Counted from the first letter of the stretch, positions 45,218-55,849 are shown. The stretch: 61,150 nt of DNA from Enhygromyxa salina (GCF_002994615.1 NZ_PVNK01000292.1:1-61150); one strand, 5' to 3'. The notes: a model not told the origin generated them from the letters alone. Translations and numbers: made by a program.

Positions 45218-46840
45218 ATGTCAGCTCGCTCCCCCTCCTCGTTTCAACTCGTGATTTTCCTAAGCGCCCTGACCCTCGGCTGTGGCTCGTCTTCCGCCGA
45301 AGATGTAGGAGCGGACGCCGGAAGCATGGATGCGGGTGGCATCGACGACGGGAGCACGGACGGCGGGAGCATGGACGACGGGAGCACGGACGGCGGGAGC
45401 ATGGACGGCGGGAGCATGGACGGCGGGAACACGGACGACGGGAACACGGACGGCGAACCTCCCTGCACCGATTGTACGCTCACCCTCACCGAGCTCCGCG
45501 CGTTTCCTTCCGCCGAAGGTGCCGGCTCCATCACTACGGGCGGCCGCGGCGGCCGCGTCCTGCACGTCACCACCTTGGCCGACAGCGGCGCCGGCAGCCT
45601 CCGCGCGGCGCTCATGGAGACTGGCCCGCGCACCATCGTCTTCGACGTCTCGGGGCGAATCCACCTCGACGAGCGGATTGAGCTCATCGTCGAGAACAGC
45701 GACTTCACCATCGCTGGCCAAACCGCACCGGAAGGCGGCATCACGATCTCGGGCCGCCCGCTCCTGCTTGCCGGCGGCTACAACCGGCCGATTTCGAGCA
45801 CCGACAACGTCATCATCCGACACCTGCGCGTCCGCAACGGGAGCTACACCGGTGAGCCCGACGTGTACGACCACAACGGTATCATCAGCGGCGGCAGCGA
45901 GCGCTTCATCTTCGACCATCTGTCGATGAGCTTCAACGATGACCAGGCGATCTCCATCGCGCCTTTCTTTGCGCCCCTCACCGACGGCACGATCAGCCGC
46001 AGCATCTTCTCGGAGAACGCCACGGGCATCATCATCGGCGCCGCTTCTCGGGCCAACCCCGCCGAGCGCATCAGCACCTCCCACAATCTGTTTGTGCACC
46101 AGGGCCACCGCACGCCGAACCTCGCCATCACCGGCCGCATCGACGTGACCAACAACGTGCTGTTCAGCTGGGGCTCCCGCCTCACCAACGTCAGCGGCGC
46201 GGGCATCGAGCTCAACTACATCGGAAACCACATGACGCCCGGCAGCGAGTACGCTGGCGTCGGCCAAGACAACAAGGTGCAGAACCCCGACGAGTCGGAC
46301 CCGCCGCAGATCTACACCGCCTTCAACTACCACCGCGACCGCTACCCCACCCCCCAGCTCGACGACGGCGAGCTCTGGACGGACTTCTTCTCCGCGACGC
46401 TGATCCCCGCGGACTATCGCACCACGACGCAGTTCCCGCTCTTGGCGGCGACGACCGTGACGAGCGCCGAAGAGGCCCGCGCCGATGTCCTCGCCGACGT
46501 GGGCGCCTACGCCTTCGTCAGCGACGCCGGCGTGCCCGGACGCTACGTCGACAGCTACGACACTTTGCGCCTCCAAGACGTGGAGGACGAGGTCACGCGG
46601 AACCCGTTCAACAAAGAGTGGACACAGCCTGTGCTGCCCGAGAACACCCGCGGTGCGGCCTTCTACGACACCCTCGCGGACATCCCCGAGTTCTTCGTCG
46701 TCCAGCACGGCGTGACCTCGAACGACCAGGTCATCGACACCTACGACTTTGGCACCTACCAAGTAGAGAACGCCGCGGGGTACAGCGCGCTGGAGATCTA
46801 CCTCGCCTACGCCGCCGGCGACTTCGAACGTTTGCGCTGA
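45218..46840 (+). CDS. Pectate-lyase-like right-handed beta-helix lipoprotein
   Basis: A 540-residue secreted protein. The signal ends in ALTLGC (Cys 22), then comes a Gly-Ser-Asp-Met repeat spacer of about 55 residues. The catalytic-type domain starts with AFPSAEGAGSITTGGRGGR and HVTTLADSGAGSLRAAL, the N-terminal signature of polysaccharide lyase family 1, and continues with FIFDHLSMSFNDDQAI. It probably cleaves pectate or a related polyuronide outside the cell, with calcium. Neighbours are remnants, so it may be part of an acquired segment. Confidence 0.87.
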   Translation: MSARSPSSFQLVIFLSALTLGCGSSSAEDVGADAGSMDAGGIDDGSTDGGSMDDGSTDGGSMDGGSMDGGNTDDGNTDGEPPCTDCTLTLTELRAFPSAEGAGSITTGGRGGRVLHVTTLADSGAGSLRAALMETGPRTIVFDVSGRIHLDERIELIVENSDFTIAGQTAPEGGITISGRPLLLAGGYNRPISSTDNVIIRHLRVRNGSYTGEPDVYDHNGIISGGSERFIFDHLSMSFNDDQAISIAPFFAPLTDGTISRSIFSENATGIIIGAASRANPAERISTSHNLFVHQGHRTPNLAITGRIDVTNNVLFSWGSRLTNVSGAGIELNYIGNHMTPGSEYAGVGQDNKVQNPDESDPPQIYTAFNYHRDRYPTPQLDDGELWTDFFSATLIPADYRTTTQFPLLAATTVTSAEEARADVLADVGAYAFVSDAGVPGRYVDSYDTLRLQDVEDEVTRNPFNKEWTQPVLPENTRGAAFYDTLADIPEFFVVQHGVTSNDQVIDTYDFGTYQVENAAGYSALEIYLAYAAGDFERLR

Positions 46841-47136
46841 GAATCGGGGATCCTCGCGCCGCACAACGGCCCACTTGCACTGCTGCCCGCCCGGTCACAG
46901 ACTCGAGGCTTCTGACTGGGCTCACGCTGCTTCGACATCCGTTCGTAAAAGACACTTCAATCCCGGACTCCGAGCTGTCACGTCTTCAAGGCGCGCTGCC
47001 GGAGTTGCGGGTGCTTCGCGAAGGGACCGAACCATGGGGTCCCTGGCCGTGGCTCGACGATGTGACATTGAAGCCGACTCACACAGGCAATGGTGCTCGC
47101 CTGAGTCTGTGTGAGTCGAACGGAAAGGAGAACAGG
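46841..47136 (+). other. Intergenic remnant
   Basis: Plus-strand reading of 46905-47095 gives LTGLTLLRHPFVKDTS and ELSRLQGALPELRVL, which look like the end of a leucine-rich-repeat protein, with no start. Probably a gene fragment. No other feature. Confidence 0.25.
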
Positions 47137-47643
47137 TCAGTCGTAGCAGTCGACCGTGCCATCCTCCTTCATGTATCCCCACCAGCACCAGGAGAGCTCA
47201 CCCGGGCAGTTCTCTTCCACGGGGATGGAAAGCTCGTAACAGTCGCCGTTATAGCAGCACAGAGCTTCCTCCTGGATGTAGTCGGGTGCCATGATCGTCA
47301 CCCCGGTGCAACCAGACGCACAGGTCTCGGGCAGTGGTTGGTAGCAGACGACGCTGTAGTCTGCGAGGAGTTCACCGAACTCGCAGTACAGCCGCTTGCC
47401 AGCGGCGCACGCCGAGTCCGGCGGGGCACCAGTACACTGGGCCCCCACGGCCCCGAAGGTGCAGCACACGTCGTCGTCCCAGACGGGCGCATCTGCCCCG
47501 GTCTGAGCACAGAAGCGAGACACAGCGGTCCCGTTCGCGTCGGTGATCGGCTTGTTGTCGGCGTCCAGATAGACGTCGGCGCACAAGTCTGGCGCGAGAG
47601 GATCGAGCAGGAGGGTGGAGAGGAGAATGATCGCGGTTGTCAT
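47137..47643 (-). CDS. Small secreted Cys-rich protein
   Basis: 168 residues from the ATG at 47643 with a short hydrophobic signal (MTTAIILLSTLLLDPLAP). The mature part has about 17 cysteines (VCCTFG, CASGC, LCCYNGDCY, SWCWWGY), indicating a disulfide-stabilised extracellular protein. No family recognised. It lies 44 bases downstream of the Ser/Thr kinase gene on the same strand and is probably in its operon. Confidence 0.7.
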   Translation of the reverse strand: MTTAIILLSTLLLDPLAPDLCADVYLDADNKPITDANGTAVSRFCAQTGADAPVWDDDVCCTFGAVGAQCTGAPPDSACAAGKRLYCEFGELLADYSVVCYQPLPETCASGCTGVTIMAPDYIQEEALCCYNGDCYELSIPVEENCPGELSWCWWGYMKEDGTVDCYD

Positions 47644-47686
47644 CCGCGAATCGTACCGTCGCGTTTCTTCGTCGCGAGTTCTGCTA

Positions 47687-49459
47687 TCAATCTCCGCGTA
47701 TGCACCCGACGAGGGCCGTCTCGAGAGTGGGCCCCAAGGGTGGGCAGGCTCCCATCGCCTGCGCTCGCTCCGCCTTGCAGGTGGCGAGCCGCTCCGGATC
47801 GCAGTCGGCCGCGGCACCAAGGCACTCGCCATGCTCGGTCAGCGCTGGGACTGAGCAATCGAGATACTGCTTCACGGCGCTCTCGTGGTCAGCGAGCAAA
47901 CCAGCGAGGCACCGGTGCACTGCAGCGGCGTCGCGGCCCTTGCAACGGTCGTCGGCTGGACTGAGCGCGTCCTCGCAAGCGCAGACTTGCTCGAGTTGAC
48001 CGAGCGACAGCTCGGTGAACTCGGTGACGAGCAAGGTCTCGGCGGAGACCATGCGATCCCAATCGTCGCGGATCCCCTGGATCTCCGTGGCTGCGCCGTC
48101 GGACGGGTGCGCACTCAAGTAGGCCAGCATGGCCTGGCCGCGCAGACCCGTATTCCTCGCCTGGTACGGCTTCTGGTGTTCGACAGCGAGCGAGCGCTCA
48201 TGCAGCGCTCGCGCGAGCTCGAGGGTCTCCCCCTCGATGCTGGTGCCTTGCACATGGGCGCCTTGAACCGCCAGGTTCCACTCTCGGGACACGATGTCCA
48301 ACTCGCCCCTCTCGATATGCGGCATCAGCTGCGACACGAGTGACTCGGCCGCGACTTCCTTCTCTCCTTCGTCGGTTGCACCGTCGGTGTCAGAGCTGTC
48401 CTCCGCTTCTAGGATCGTCGTGCCTCGGACGGGTTTGATCCCGGTTTCGGAAACTGTGTCCGTGAGTGTCATCACGAGCCATGCCGTCATCGCGGAGCTC
48501 CCCACGACCAACCCGACCCCCGACGCCGCGAGCCAGCGCCAGCGCTTGCGCTCCTCGGGCCGCTCCCGGATCTCCTTGAGCGCGGCGAGCAAACTGTCCA
48601 TGTCCGGCCAGCGCTCCCCAGGGTTGATCGCCAATCCGCGCGCGATCACCTGCCGCAGCCGCCTCGGGATCTCCGGTGCGGTCTCTGCGGGGTCCGTCTG
48701 CAGCACCCCGCCCTCCATGGCCTCGAGGATCGCTACCTCGGTCGGCGCGTCGAAGGGCCGCTTGCCGTAGAGGCACTCCCACACCGACACGCAAAACGAG
48801 AACTGATCCGACCGCTCGTCGCCTCGCCGCCCAAGCAAGCGCTCGGGCGCCATGTAGTCGGGGGTCCCCGGTTCGTAGCTGTCCTCGGCCGGGTCGTCCT
48901 CGCCCGTGATGTGTTCCCGCAGCGCTCGCGCGATACCGAAGTCCGCGACGCGGACGCGCTTGTCCCGACCGAGCAGCACGTTGTCGGGCTTGAAGTCGCC
49001 GTGCTCGAGCCCGGCGGCGTGGGCAGCCGCGAGGCCGCGACCAGCGAGGACGTAGAAGTCGACGATCTGCCACCAGGTCGGCCGCTGCGTGCTGATCCAC
49101 TTGCGGCCGTCCATGCCGTCGATGAACTCCATGATCAAGGCGACGTCACCGTCGACCTCGTCTGTCCCGTGGATCGTGACGACGTTGGGGTGCGAGAGCT
49201 TGGCGAGGCACTTGGCTTCGTGGATGACCGCCTCCCTCGCCTCGTCTCGGGGGAGCTTCCATAGCTTGAGCGCGACCTCGCGCTCGATTTTGGGGTCGTA
49301 GGCCCGGAAGACCACGCCCATGCCAGCCCCGCCGAGCAGCTCGAGCAGCTTGAAGCGGCCGAACTCGTGCCCCGGGCTGGCCTCGACTTCGTCGATCAAG
49401 TCGAGCCAGCGCGCCGAGGGGATGCGACGTTCGCTGGACTCTTGTAGCTCGCGGGACAC
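47687..49459 (-). CDS. Membrane Ser/Thr protein kinase
   Basis: A 590-residue receptor-like kinase. Kinase domain (about 30-290): GGAGMGVVFRA glycine loop, VALKLW lysine, HGDFKPDN catalytic loop (HRD replaced by HGD, as in many myxobacterial kinases), VADFGIA and GTPDYMAPERL. A transmembrane segment (about 310-332) leads to a Cys-containing extracytoplasmic domain (about 370-590, CACEDALSPADDRCKG) that may sense a signal. It is divergent from the sigma factor at 49615, a common layout in which a kinase controls an ECF-type sigma factor. Confidence 0.88.
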   Translation of the reverse strand: MSRELQESSERRIPSARWLDLIDEVEASPGHEFGRFKLLELLGGAGMGVVFRAYDPKIEREVALKLWKLPRDEAREAVIHEAKCLAKLSHPNVVTIHGTDEVDGDVALIMEFIDGMDGRKWISTQRPTWWQIVDFYVLAGRGLAAAHAAGLEHGDFKPDNVLLGRDKRVRVADFGIARALREHITGEDDPAEDSYEPGTPDYMAPERLLGRRGDERSDQFSFCVSVWECLYGKRPFDAPTEVAILEAMEGGVLQTDPAETAPEIPRRLRQVIARGLAINPGERWPDMDSLLAALKEIRERPEERKRWRWLAASGVGLVVGSSAMTAWLVMTLTDTVSETGIKPVRGTTILEAEDSSDTDGATDEGEKEVAAESLVSQLMPHIERGELDIVSREWNLAVQGAHVQGTSIEGETLELARALHERSLAVEHQKPYQARNTGLRGQAMLAYLSAHPSDGAATEIQGIRDDWDRMVSAETLLVTEFTELSLGQLEQVCACEDALSPADDRCKGRDAAAVHRCLAGLLADHESAVKQYLDCSVPALTEHGECLGAAADCDPERLATCKAERAQAMGACPPLGPTLETALVGCIRGD

Positions 49460-49614
49460 TCGGTCGCTCCGTGGAGTGGGATTCTATATCAGCTCAATGC
49501 GATGCATGTGCGGTCGACGGCGACGGATCTGTCGGATCGCCTGCGCGGACGCGTGATCGGATCGCGCTTCGTCGCGTGCGCGACCCCGATGATCCGCGTG
49601 TACTCTCAGCACCG

Positions 49615-50175
49615 ATGTCACTCGACAGCATGCTTCGTGACTACAAGAAGTGTCGGACTGAGAATGGTCGAGAGCGGGCCAAGACCATCCTCCTTCGAGA
49701 GACCCGGGTCGTGTTGCTGAGCTACTTCCGAAGCCGCGTCGCTCGTGCCGACGCCGAGGATCTCGCGCAGGCGGCCTTGAAAATTATCAACGACGAGTTC
49801 GATGGCTTCGAGCCCGCTGGCCCGCGGGCATTTCGTTCTCACGTGTTTACAGTAGCGAAGAACCGCCTGCGGACCCATTCGCGCCAGCAAGGCCAGCGCA
49901 AGCGCCACGTTCCGGTCGAGTGGGCCGTCGAGCCCGAGCTTCCCGACATACTTGTCTGGAAGGAGCGCTTCGATCTTCTGCGCGCGGCGCTGGCCCTCGT
50001 ACGCTCGACCTTGCGCCGGGCGTTCGAGAGCCGGCTTCGCGGCGAGAGTGCGCGTACGCTCGCGCGCCGTGAGGGGATCAAGACCGTGAGTGGGCGGGCT
50101 CGGATCCGGCGAGCGCGGATCGCAGTGGAGATGGAGCTAGAGAAGCTCATGGCCACGCGTGAGCCGACGCGCTGA
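49615..50175 (+). CDS. ECF-type RNA polymerase sigma factor
   Basis: A 186-residue sigma factor. Region 2 has ARADAEDLAQAAL and RAFRSHVFTVAKNRLRTHSR; region 4 has AFESRLRGESARTLARREGI and RARIRRARI. The ATG at 49615 starts at MSLDSMLRDYKK. No anti-sigma gene is adjacent. The divergent Ser/Thr kinase (49459) shares a 155-base intergenic region and is the likely controller. The acidic DAED residues of region 2.2 are kept, unlike kinase-activated EcfP-type factors in which they are replaced by phosphorylatable residues. Assignment as ECF is good; the target regulon is unknown. Confidence 0.82.
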   Translation: MSLDSMLRDYKKCRTENGRERAKTILLRETRVVLLSYFRSRVARADAEDLAQAALKIINDEFDGFEPAGPRAFRSHVFTVAKNRLRTHSRQQGQRKRHVPVEWAVEPELPDILVWKERFDLLRAALALVRSTLRRAFESRLRGESARTLARREGIKTVSGRARIRRARIAVEMELEKLMATREPTR

Positions 50176-50262
50176 CGGACGGGCAACGCTTCGTCGGCTT
50201 GGTGCCTGCCGGGAACTTGGCGATCGTCGGCAACGTATCGCTAACTCTCCGCCTCTGGGGGC

Positions 50263-50865
50263 GTGTCGCCGCGCACCGCCGAGATCCTCGAGGAGGCCGA
50301 GCGCCGCGCTCTCGCCCAAGTGGTTCGGTCCCACCCAGACTGGACCCTCGAGAAGTTGCTCAGCCAGCTCGACGGGCCCCGGGGCGAGGGATTGGCCAAG
50401 GTCACGCTCGCGGAGCTGCGCGCGGATCCAGACGTGCTCCTGCGCTTCGACGGCGGGCCGCCGATCAACCTGCGCCGGCTGAAGCGGGCCAAACTGGCCA
50501 CGGGGGCGCAGTTCGACGGCTACGTATACCGCGTACTCGAGCGCGCGCCCGGCCCCGTGTGTGGTCCCTACCTGCGCGCGCGCGTCGGGGGTCCCCGGTG
50601 GAAGCTCCAGGGCGCGCTGGCCCGGCTCGAGGCCGAGGGCCTCGTCGATCACGACGGGGCAACCTCGGCGATGCGCTACTGGTTGGTCGAAGATCGCCGA
50701 CGGCTCACTGCCCGAGCTCGAGTTCGAGGGCGACGAAGGTCCGTCGCTTCCCGCATAGCTGTAGCGGGCACTTCCCGGCATACGACTCGGCGATCCGTAA
50801 CCATATGGTCGTGGCGATGTCTTGGGGAGCTCTCCACGGCGCTCGCTTTCGAAAGCGCCGAATGA
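50263..50865 (+). CDS. Hypothetical winged-helix-like protein, frameshifted tail
   Basis: A frame of 200 codons from the GTG at 50263. The N-terminal 150 residues look real (EEAERRALAQVVRSHPDWTL; LQGALARLEAEGLVDHDG, a winged-helix pattern). After MRYWLVEDR the residues become Arg-rich and atypical. In another frame the sequence continues as DGSLPELEFEGDEGPSLPA followed by a stop at 50758 with normal GC3. So a frameshift near 50695 is likely, either real or from sequencing, and the intended end is about 50758. DNA-binding role is inferred. Confidence 0.6.
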   Translation: MSPRTAEILEEAERRALAQVVRSHPDWTLEKLLSQLDGPRGEGLAKVTLAELRADPDVLLRFDGGPPINLRRLKRAKLATGAQFDGYVYRVLERAPGPVCGPYLRARVGGPRWKLQGALARLEAEGLVDHDGATSAMRYWLVEDRRRLTARARVRGRRRSVASRIAVAGTSRHTTRRSVTIWSWRCLGELSTALAFESAE

Positions 50866-50934
50866 TCGATCGGTTGGCACGAAAAAAATAGGACTTACTA
50901 ATCGACAACTCCACGAACGAGACATGAAGACGAC

Positions 50935-51783
50935 ATGTCACAGGTGATCGATGAGTTGCAAAAGGTCGAACAAGATCGATGGATCGACGAACCCATTCGA
51001 TCATGTGGTCCACCGATGGACACTTCGATATTCAATCGATCGGACTACATCTTGGCTCTGATCGCGGCCTCGATCGGCGCCGCGCCGGCCAGTGTCGCCG
51101 ACAAGTTCTTGGACGACACCGGCGTGCGCTGGTATGTGCTGAGCGACACGATCTCCGAGCCCCGGCTCTCGACGGTGTTCGCGGCGGTCGATCGCCTGCT
51201 CAGTCGCGCGGTGGCGCTGAAGGTTCACCACGCACAGGAGCCGTTCCCGCGGCGTCAGGTGATGTTCGGTAGCCACGCCATGGCTCGGCTCGAGCACCCC
51301 AACGTGGTCCGCGTCTACGAACTCGGCGAGCAGGACGACTGGCTGTACTTCGAAAAGAAGCTCGTCTACGCGAACCGGCGCCGGGTCAAGGGTCGACGCG
51401 GTCGTCACCTGATGCGTCAACGAGGCGAGCTGCTCGAGCGGCCCTTCGCTCACATGTACGGGCCGACGAGCATGGGTCGGACCCACCTACGACGGCACGA
51501 CAACATCCTCAAGCGGGTGCTGATCCACAACGCCGGCTACAACCTGGGGCTGCTGATGCGCAAGACATTCGGAGTCGGGACCCCGCGAAGCCTTCAAGGG
51601 AGGCTTGCGGCCTTCTTTTCGCTCCTCATGGTGCTCGTCGACCTGGTGCGTGCGTGTATCAGCGCTCGTGTCGTCGCTCGGCCCGGCTCTGACCGCGACT
51701 GCGCTGTCCGTCGCCCGTGGAGTCGAGGCCGGGAGATCACCTCGACCGTGCCTCACAAACTCCTTTCCACCCCGGCCTGCTAG
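50935..51783 (+). pseudogene. Ser/Thr kinase N-lobe fused to IS transposase C terminus
   Basis: An open frame of 282 codons. Residues about 63-140 are a kinase N-lobe (SRAVALKVHH, MARLEHPNVVRVYELGEQDD) with a poor glycine loop. At about residue 141 (nucleotide 51355) it switches to YANRRRVKGRRGRHLMRQRG, then LLERPFAHMYG, THLRRHDNILKRVLIHNAGY and LLMRKTFGVGTPRSLQGR, the C-terminal end of a DDE (IS5/IS1182-like) transposase. The kinase catalytic loop and the transposase N terminus are missing. I infer an IS insertion followed by deletion that left an in-frame chimera. Confidence 0.75.
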
Positions 51784-51793
51784 GCTGGCGCCC

Positions 51794-52933
<1,140 letters not shown>

Positions 52934-53016
52934 GCCCGCCCCGATCCTGCCCCAAACCGGCCAACACGTGAGCGTGGGGACCCTGGCGCTCGGCGCCGTC
53001 TGCCGCCGCCACGCAG

Positions 53017-53046
53017 TTGACGACCCGTTCGCGGGACCCCTATCCT
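53017..53046 (+). promoter_or_regulatory. Promoter of metK
   Basis: TTGACG (53017-53022), 18 bases, TATCCT (53041-53046), giving a leader of about 48 nt before the metK ATG at 53101. No SAM-riboswitch fold fits in this leader. Confidence 0.6.
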
Positions 53047-53100
53047 GCGCCACCCTCGGCCCGCTCAACGCGAAGGCCGACTCGAGGAGCACTCCAGTTC

Positions 53101-54240
53101 ATGGCACGAAGTCTGTTCACTAGCGAGTCCGTCACCGAAGGACACCCCGACAAGATCTGCGACAAGGTCAGCGACGCGATCCTCGATGCGATCATCGGCG
53201 ACGACCCGCACTGTCGCGTCGCCTGCGAGACCATGGTCAAGACCGGCTTCGTGGTCGTCGGCGGCGAGATCACGACCTCGACCTACGTCAACATCCCCAA
53301 GATCGTCCGCGAGACGGTGACCGAGATCGGCTACGTCCACTCGGACATGGGCTTCGACGGCCACTCCTGCGGCGTGCTCGTTGCGATCGAGGCCCAGAGC
53401 CCCGACATCAACCAGGGCGTCGACCGGAGCGAGGGCGATCAGGGCGCGGGCGACCAGGGCATGATGTTCGGCTACGCGTGCCGCGAGACCGAGGTGCTCA
53501 TGCCGCTGCCGATCCACCTCGCCCACAACCTGACCGAGCGCCTGACCCACGTGCGCAAGCAGGACTCGAGCACCTTCTTGCGGCCCGACGGCAAGAGCCA
53601 GGTCTCGGTCGTCTACGAGGACGGTAAGCCCGTCGAGATCGACACCGTGGTCATCTCGACCCAGCACGCCGAGTCGGTCAGCCACGAGCGCCTGACCGAG
53701 TTCGTGATCGAAGAGGTCATCAAGCCGATCCTCCCGGCCGACCTGCTCAAGAACCCGACCTATCACATCAACCCAACCGGGCGCTTCGTGATCGGCGGGC
53801 CGATGGGCGACGCGGGCCTGACCGGGCGCAAGATCATCGTCGACACCTACGGCGGCATGGGTCGCCACGGCGGCGGCGCGTTCTCGGGCAAGGATCCGTC
53901 CAAGGTCGACCGCAGCGCGGCTTACTACGCCCGCTACATCGCCAAGAACCTGGTCGCGGCCGGGCTCTGCGATCGCTGCGAGGTCCAGCTCGCCTACGCG
54001 ATCGGCGTGGCCGAGCCCGTCAGCATTCGGGTCGAGAGCTTCGGGACCGGCAAGGTCTCCGACGAGAAGCTCTCGCAGCTGGTCCGGGCCAACTTCGACG
54101 CCCGGCCCGGCAAGCTGATCGCCGAGCTGGACCTGCTCAAGCCGATCTTCAAGCGGACCGCCGCCTACGGCCACTTCGGCCGCGAGGGCTTCTCATGGGA
54201 AGGCCTCGGCAAGGTCGAGGCCCTCAAGGCCGCGCTCTGA
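53101..54240 (+). CDS. metK: S-adenosylmethionine synthetase MetK
   Basis: Makes S-adenosylmethionine from methionine and ATP. 379 residues, family-normal. Signatures: SVTEGHPDKICD, GAGDQGMMFGYA and GGGAFSGKDPSKVDRSAAY. ATG at 53101 preceded by GAGGAGCACTCC; upstream in-frame residues are unsupported. Monocistronic, with promoter and terminator both visible. Confidence 0.97.
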   Translation: MARSLFTSESVTEGHPDKICDKVSDAILDAIIGDDPHCRVACETMVKTGFVVVGGEITTSTYVNIPKIVRETVTEIGYVHSDMGFDGHSCGVLVAIEAQSPDINQGVDRSEGDQGAGDQGMMFGYACRETEVLMPLPIHLAHNLTERLTHVRKQDSSTFLRPDGKSQVSVVYEDGKPVEIDTVVISTQHAESVSHERLTEFVIEEVIKPILPADLLKNPTYHINPTGRFVIGGPMGDAGLTGRKIIVDTYGGMGRHGGGAFSGKDPSKVDRSAAYYARYIAKNLVAAGLCDRCEVQLAYAIGVAEPVSIRVESFGTGKVSDEKLSQLVRANFDARPGKLIAELDLLKPIFKRTAAYGHFGREGFSWEGLGKVEALKAAL

Positions 54241-54269
54241 GCTCACGCTGAGCTCGCTCGCGCCACCGT

Positions 54270-54307
54270 CGGCGCTCACGGCTCGTCCGTGAGCGCCGAT
54301 GTCTTTT
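54270..54307 (+). terminator. Terminator after metK
   Basis: CGGCGCTCACGG pairs perfectly with CCGTGAGCGCCG around CTCGT (54270-54298) and is followed by ATGTCTTTT. It lies between metK and the convergent lipoprotein gene and may serve both. Confidence 0.88.
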
Positions 54308-54321
54308 GTCCCTGAAAGAAA

Positions 54322-54930
54322 TTACTTCTCGGGCATCGGGATCGAGTTGATGATCTGCTTGCAGTTCTCGAGCTGCGTCGCGGGGCCCCAGCACTTGGTG
54401 TAGCTGTCCGGGCGGAACCCGAGCACGAAGATCATGTTGTCGCTCTCGCGTTTGAGCTCGATCACATGAACCCCTGCCTCGTTGGTGGCCGCGGTGGTGA
54501 TCTCTGAGTTGGAAACCGTCCATTTGGTCGCCTTCTTGGCCTTCTCCAGGGTCTCTTCGCCCCCCGTGGTCTCGTAGTCGACGTAGAGCGTCTCGGAGCC
54601 GTCGGCGCTGAGCGGAAATCGGTAGTGCCCGCCCTTGTCGCTCATGCTCGAGGTCTCAGCGCCCTTCGGCATCAACATCTTGCCGAGGAAGGGCTCCTCG
54701 ATCTCCTCGAGGTTGACCTCTCCCGGGGTCACCTTCGGCGCCTCATCGACGGGGGGCTCGGCGACCTGTTCGGGCTTCTCGGGCGTCTCGGCCTTGTCGG
54801 CCTTCTCGGCCTTCTCGGCCTTGTCGGCCTTCTTGTCGTCTTGCTTCTTGTCGCCCTCGCTGGACTTGCTGTCACAGGCGATGACCATGAACGCGGTCGC
54901 GACGATGATTGGGAGAACTCGAGTCTGCAT
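54322..54930 (-). CDS. Lipoprotein with Lys/Glu-rich linker
   Basis: 202 residues from the ATG at 54930, with AGGA 8 bases before it. The signal ends in AFMVIAC (Cys 19). A charged linker (KKQDDKKADKAEKAEKADK) is followed by a domain of about 120 residues with HYRFPLSADGSETLYVDYE, then CWGPATQLENCKQ (one possible disulfide). Unknown function. The longer frame to 55098 has no support. Confidence 0.75.
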   Translation of the reverse strand: MQTRVLPIIVATAFMVIACDSKSSEGDKKQDDKKADKAEKAEKADKAETPEKPEQVAEPPVDEAPKVTPGEVNLEEIEEPFLGKMLMPKGAETSSMSDKGGHYRFPLSADGSETLYVDYETTGGEETLEKAKKATKWTVSNSEITTAATNEAGVHVIELKRESDNMIFVLGFRPDSYTKCWGPATQLENCKQIINSIPMPEK

Positions 54931-55060
54931 GATGTTCCTGTCTCGTGAATTACGAATACGAGCGATGACGCCCGAGGCCGACAAGAATGCCCTATCAAAG
55001 GGTGAGAACAAAATTGTCGATTTCACCACGTGCGCGTCAGTCTTCGTCAGCCGCGGGCGA

Positions 55061-55795
55061 TCAGCCGGAGCGCTTGCCCGACGCATCCCCGAGCACATCG
55101 GCGAAGCGAGCCAGGAGCCCGTGGGTCTCGTGTGAGGGCCGAAGGATCTCGAGGACCGCGTCGATCTCGTCCGCGTAGAGCTCGTGGTATCGCATCACCC
55201 GGCGGCGGTTGTCGTCCTCGGTCAGCTCGGGATGAAACTGGGTCGCCCACACCAAGCCCTCACCGAAGCGTGCGGCCTGAAAGGGGCTGCGCTCGCTGCT
55301 CGCGAGGTGCCGCGCCCCCGTGGGCAGGCGCGTGACGTGATCCTTGTGGCCTTGCTGGGCCAAGAAGCGCTCGGGGAGGCCACCAAAGATCTCGTCGCTG
55401 CCCGCGTCCGGCGTGAGCCCGATGTCGAAGGTCCCGACCTCGGCGCGCTCGCCGTCGTGGACGACCTCGCCGCCGAGGGCGAGCGACATCGCCTGGAAGC
55501 CGAAGCACGACGCGAAGGTCGGAAACCCGCGCGCGGCCGTCTCGCCCAGGAAGTCGAGGAGGCGCTGGATCGGCGGGACGTCGTCGAGGACCGAGAACTC
55601 GCCCGAGCCCCCGACCAGGACCGCGTCAAAGCGCTCGTAGATGCTGTCATCGAGGGACTCGGCCAGCACGTCGAGGGCCACGACCTGGCCGGGGTCGACC
55701 TCGAGCCGACGCACGAAGCAGTCGACCTCCTCGGCGCGCACGGGGTCGGAGGCCGCGCGGATCTGCAGCAGACAAAAAGACAGGTCGCTTCGCAC
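55061..55795 (-). CDS. Class I glutamine amidotransferase-like protein
   Basis: 244 residues. The triad is visible: Cys in FASCFGFQ (GCCxG-like elbow), His and Glu in WATQFHPEL. It belongs to the stand-alone GMP-synthase-like amidotransferases (type 1 GATase1), which hydrolyse glutamine or gamma-glutamyl compounds. GTG start at 55795, 54 bases from the divergent radA ATG. Substrate unknown. Confidence 0.85.
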   Translation of the reverse strand: MRSDLSFCLLQIRAASDPVRAEEVDCFVRRLEVDPGQVVALDVLAESLDDSIYERFDAVLVGGSGEFSVLDDVPPIQRLLDFLGETAARGFPTFASCFGFQAMSLALGGEVVHDGERAEVGTFDIGLTPDAGSDEIFGGLPERFLAQQGHKDHVTRLPTGARHLASSERSPFQAARFGEGLVWATQFHPELTEDDNRRRVMRYHELYADEIDAVLEILRPSHETHGLLARFADVLGDASGKRSG

Positions 55796-55849
55796 GCGAG
55801 CGGTCTACCAGGGCAGGTCCGGCTCGAAAAGGGGCGTACCATTCGCGCG

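Noticed and set aside
52934..53100. SAM riboswitch before metK.
   Set aside because: The leader after the visible promoter is only about 48 nt and shows no kink-turn or pseudoknot elements of SAM riboswitch classes.
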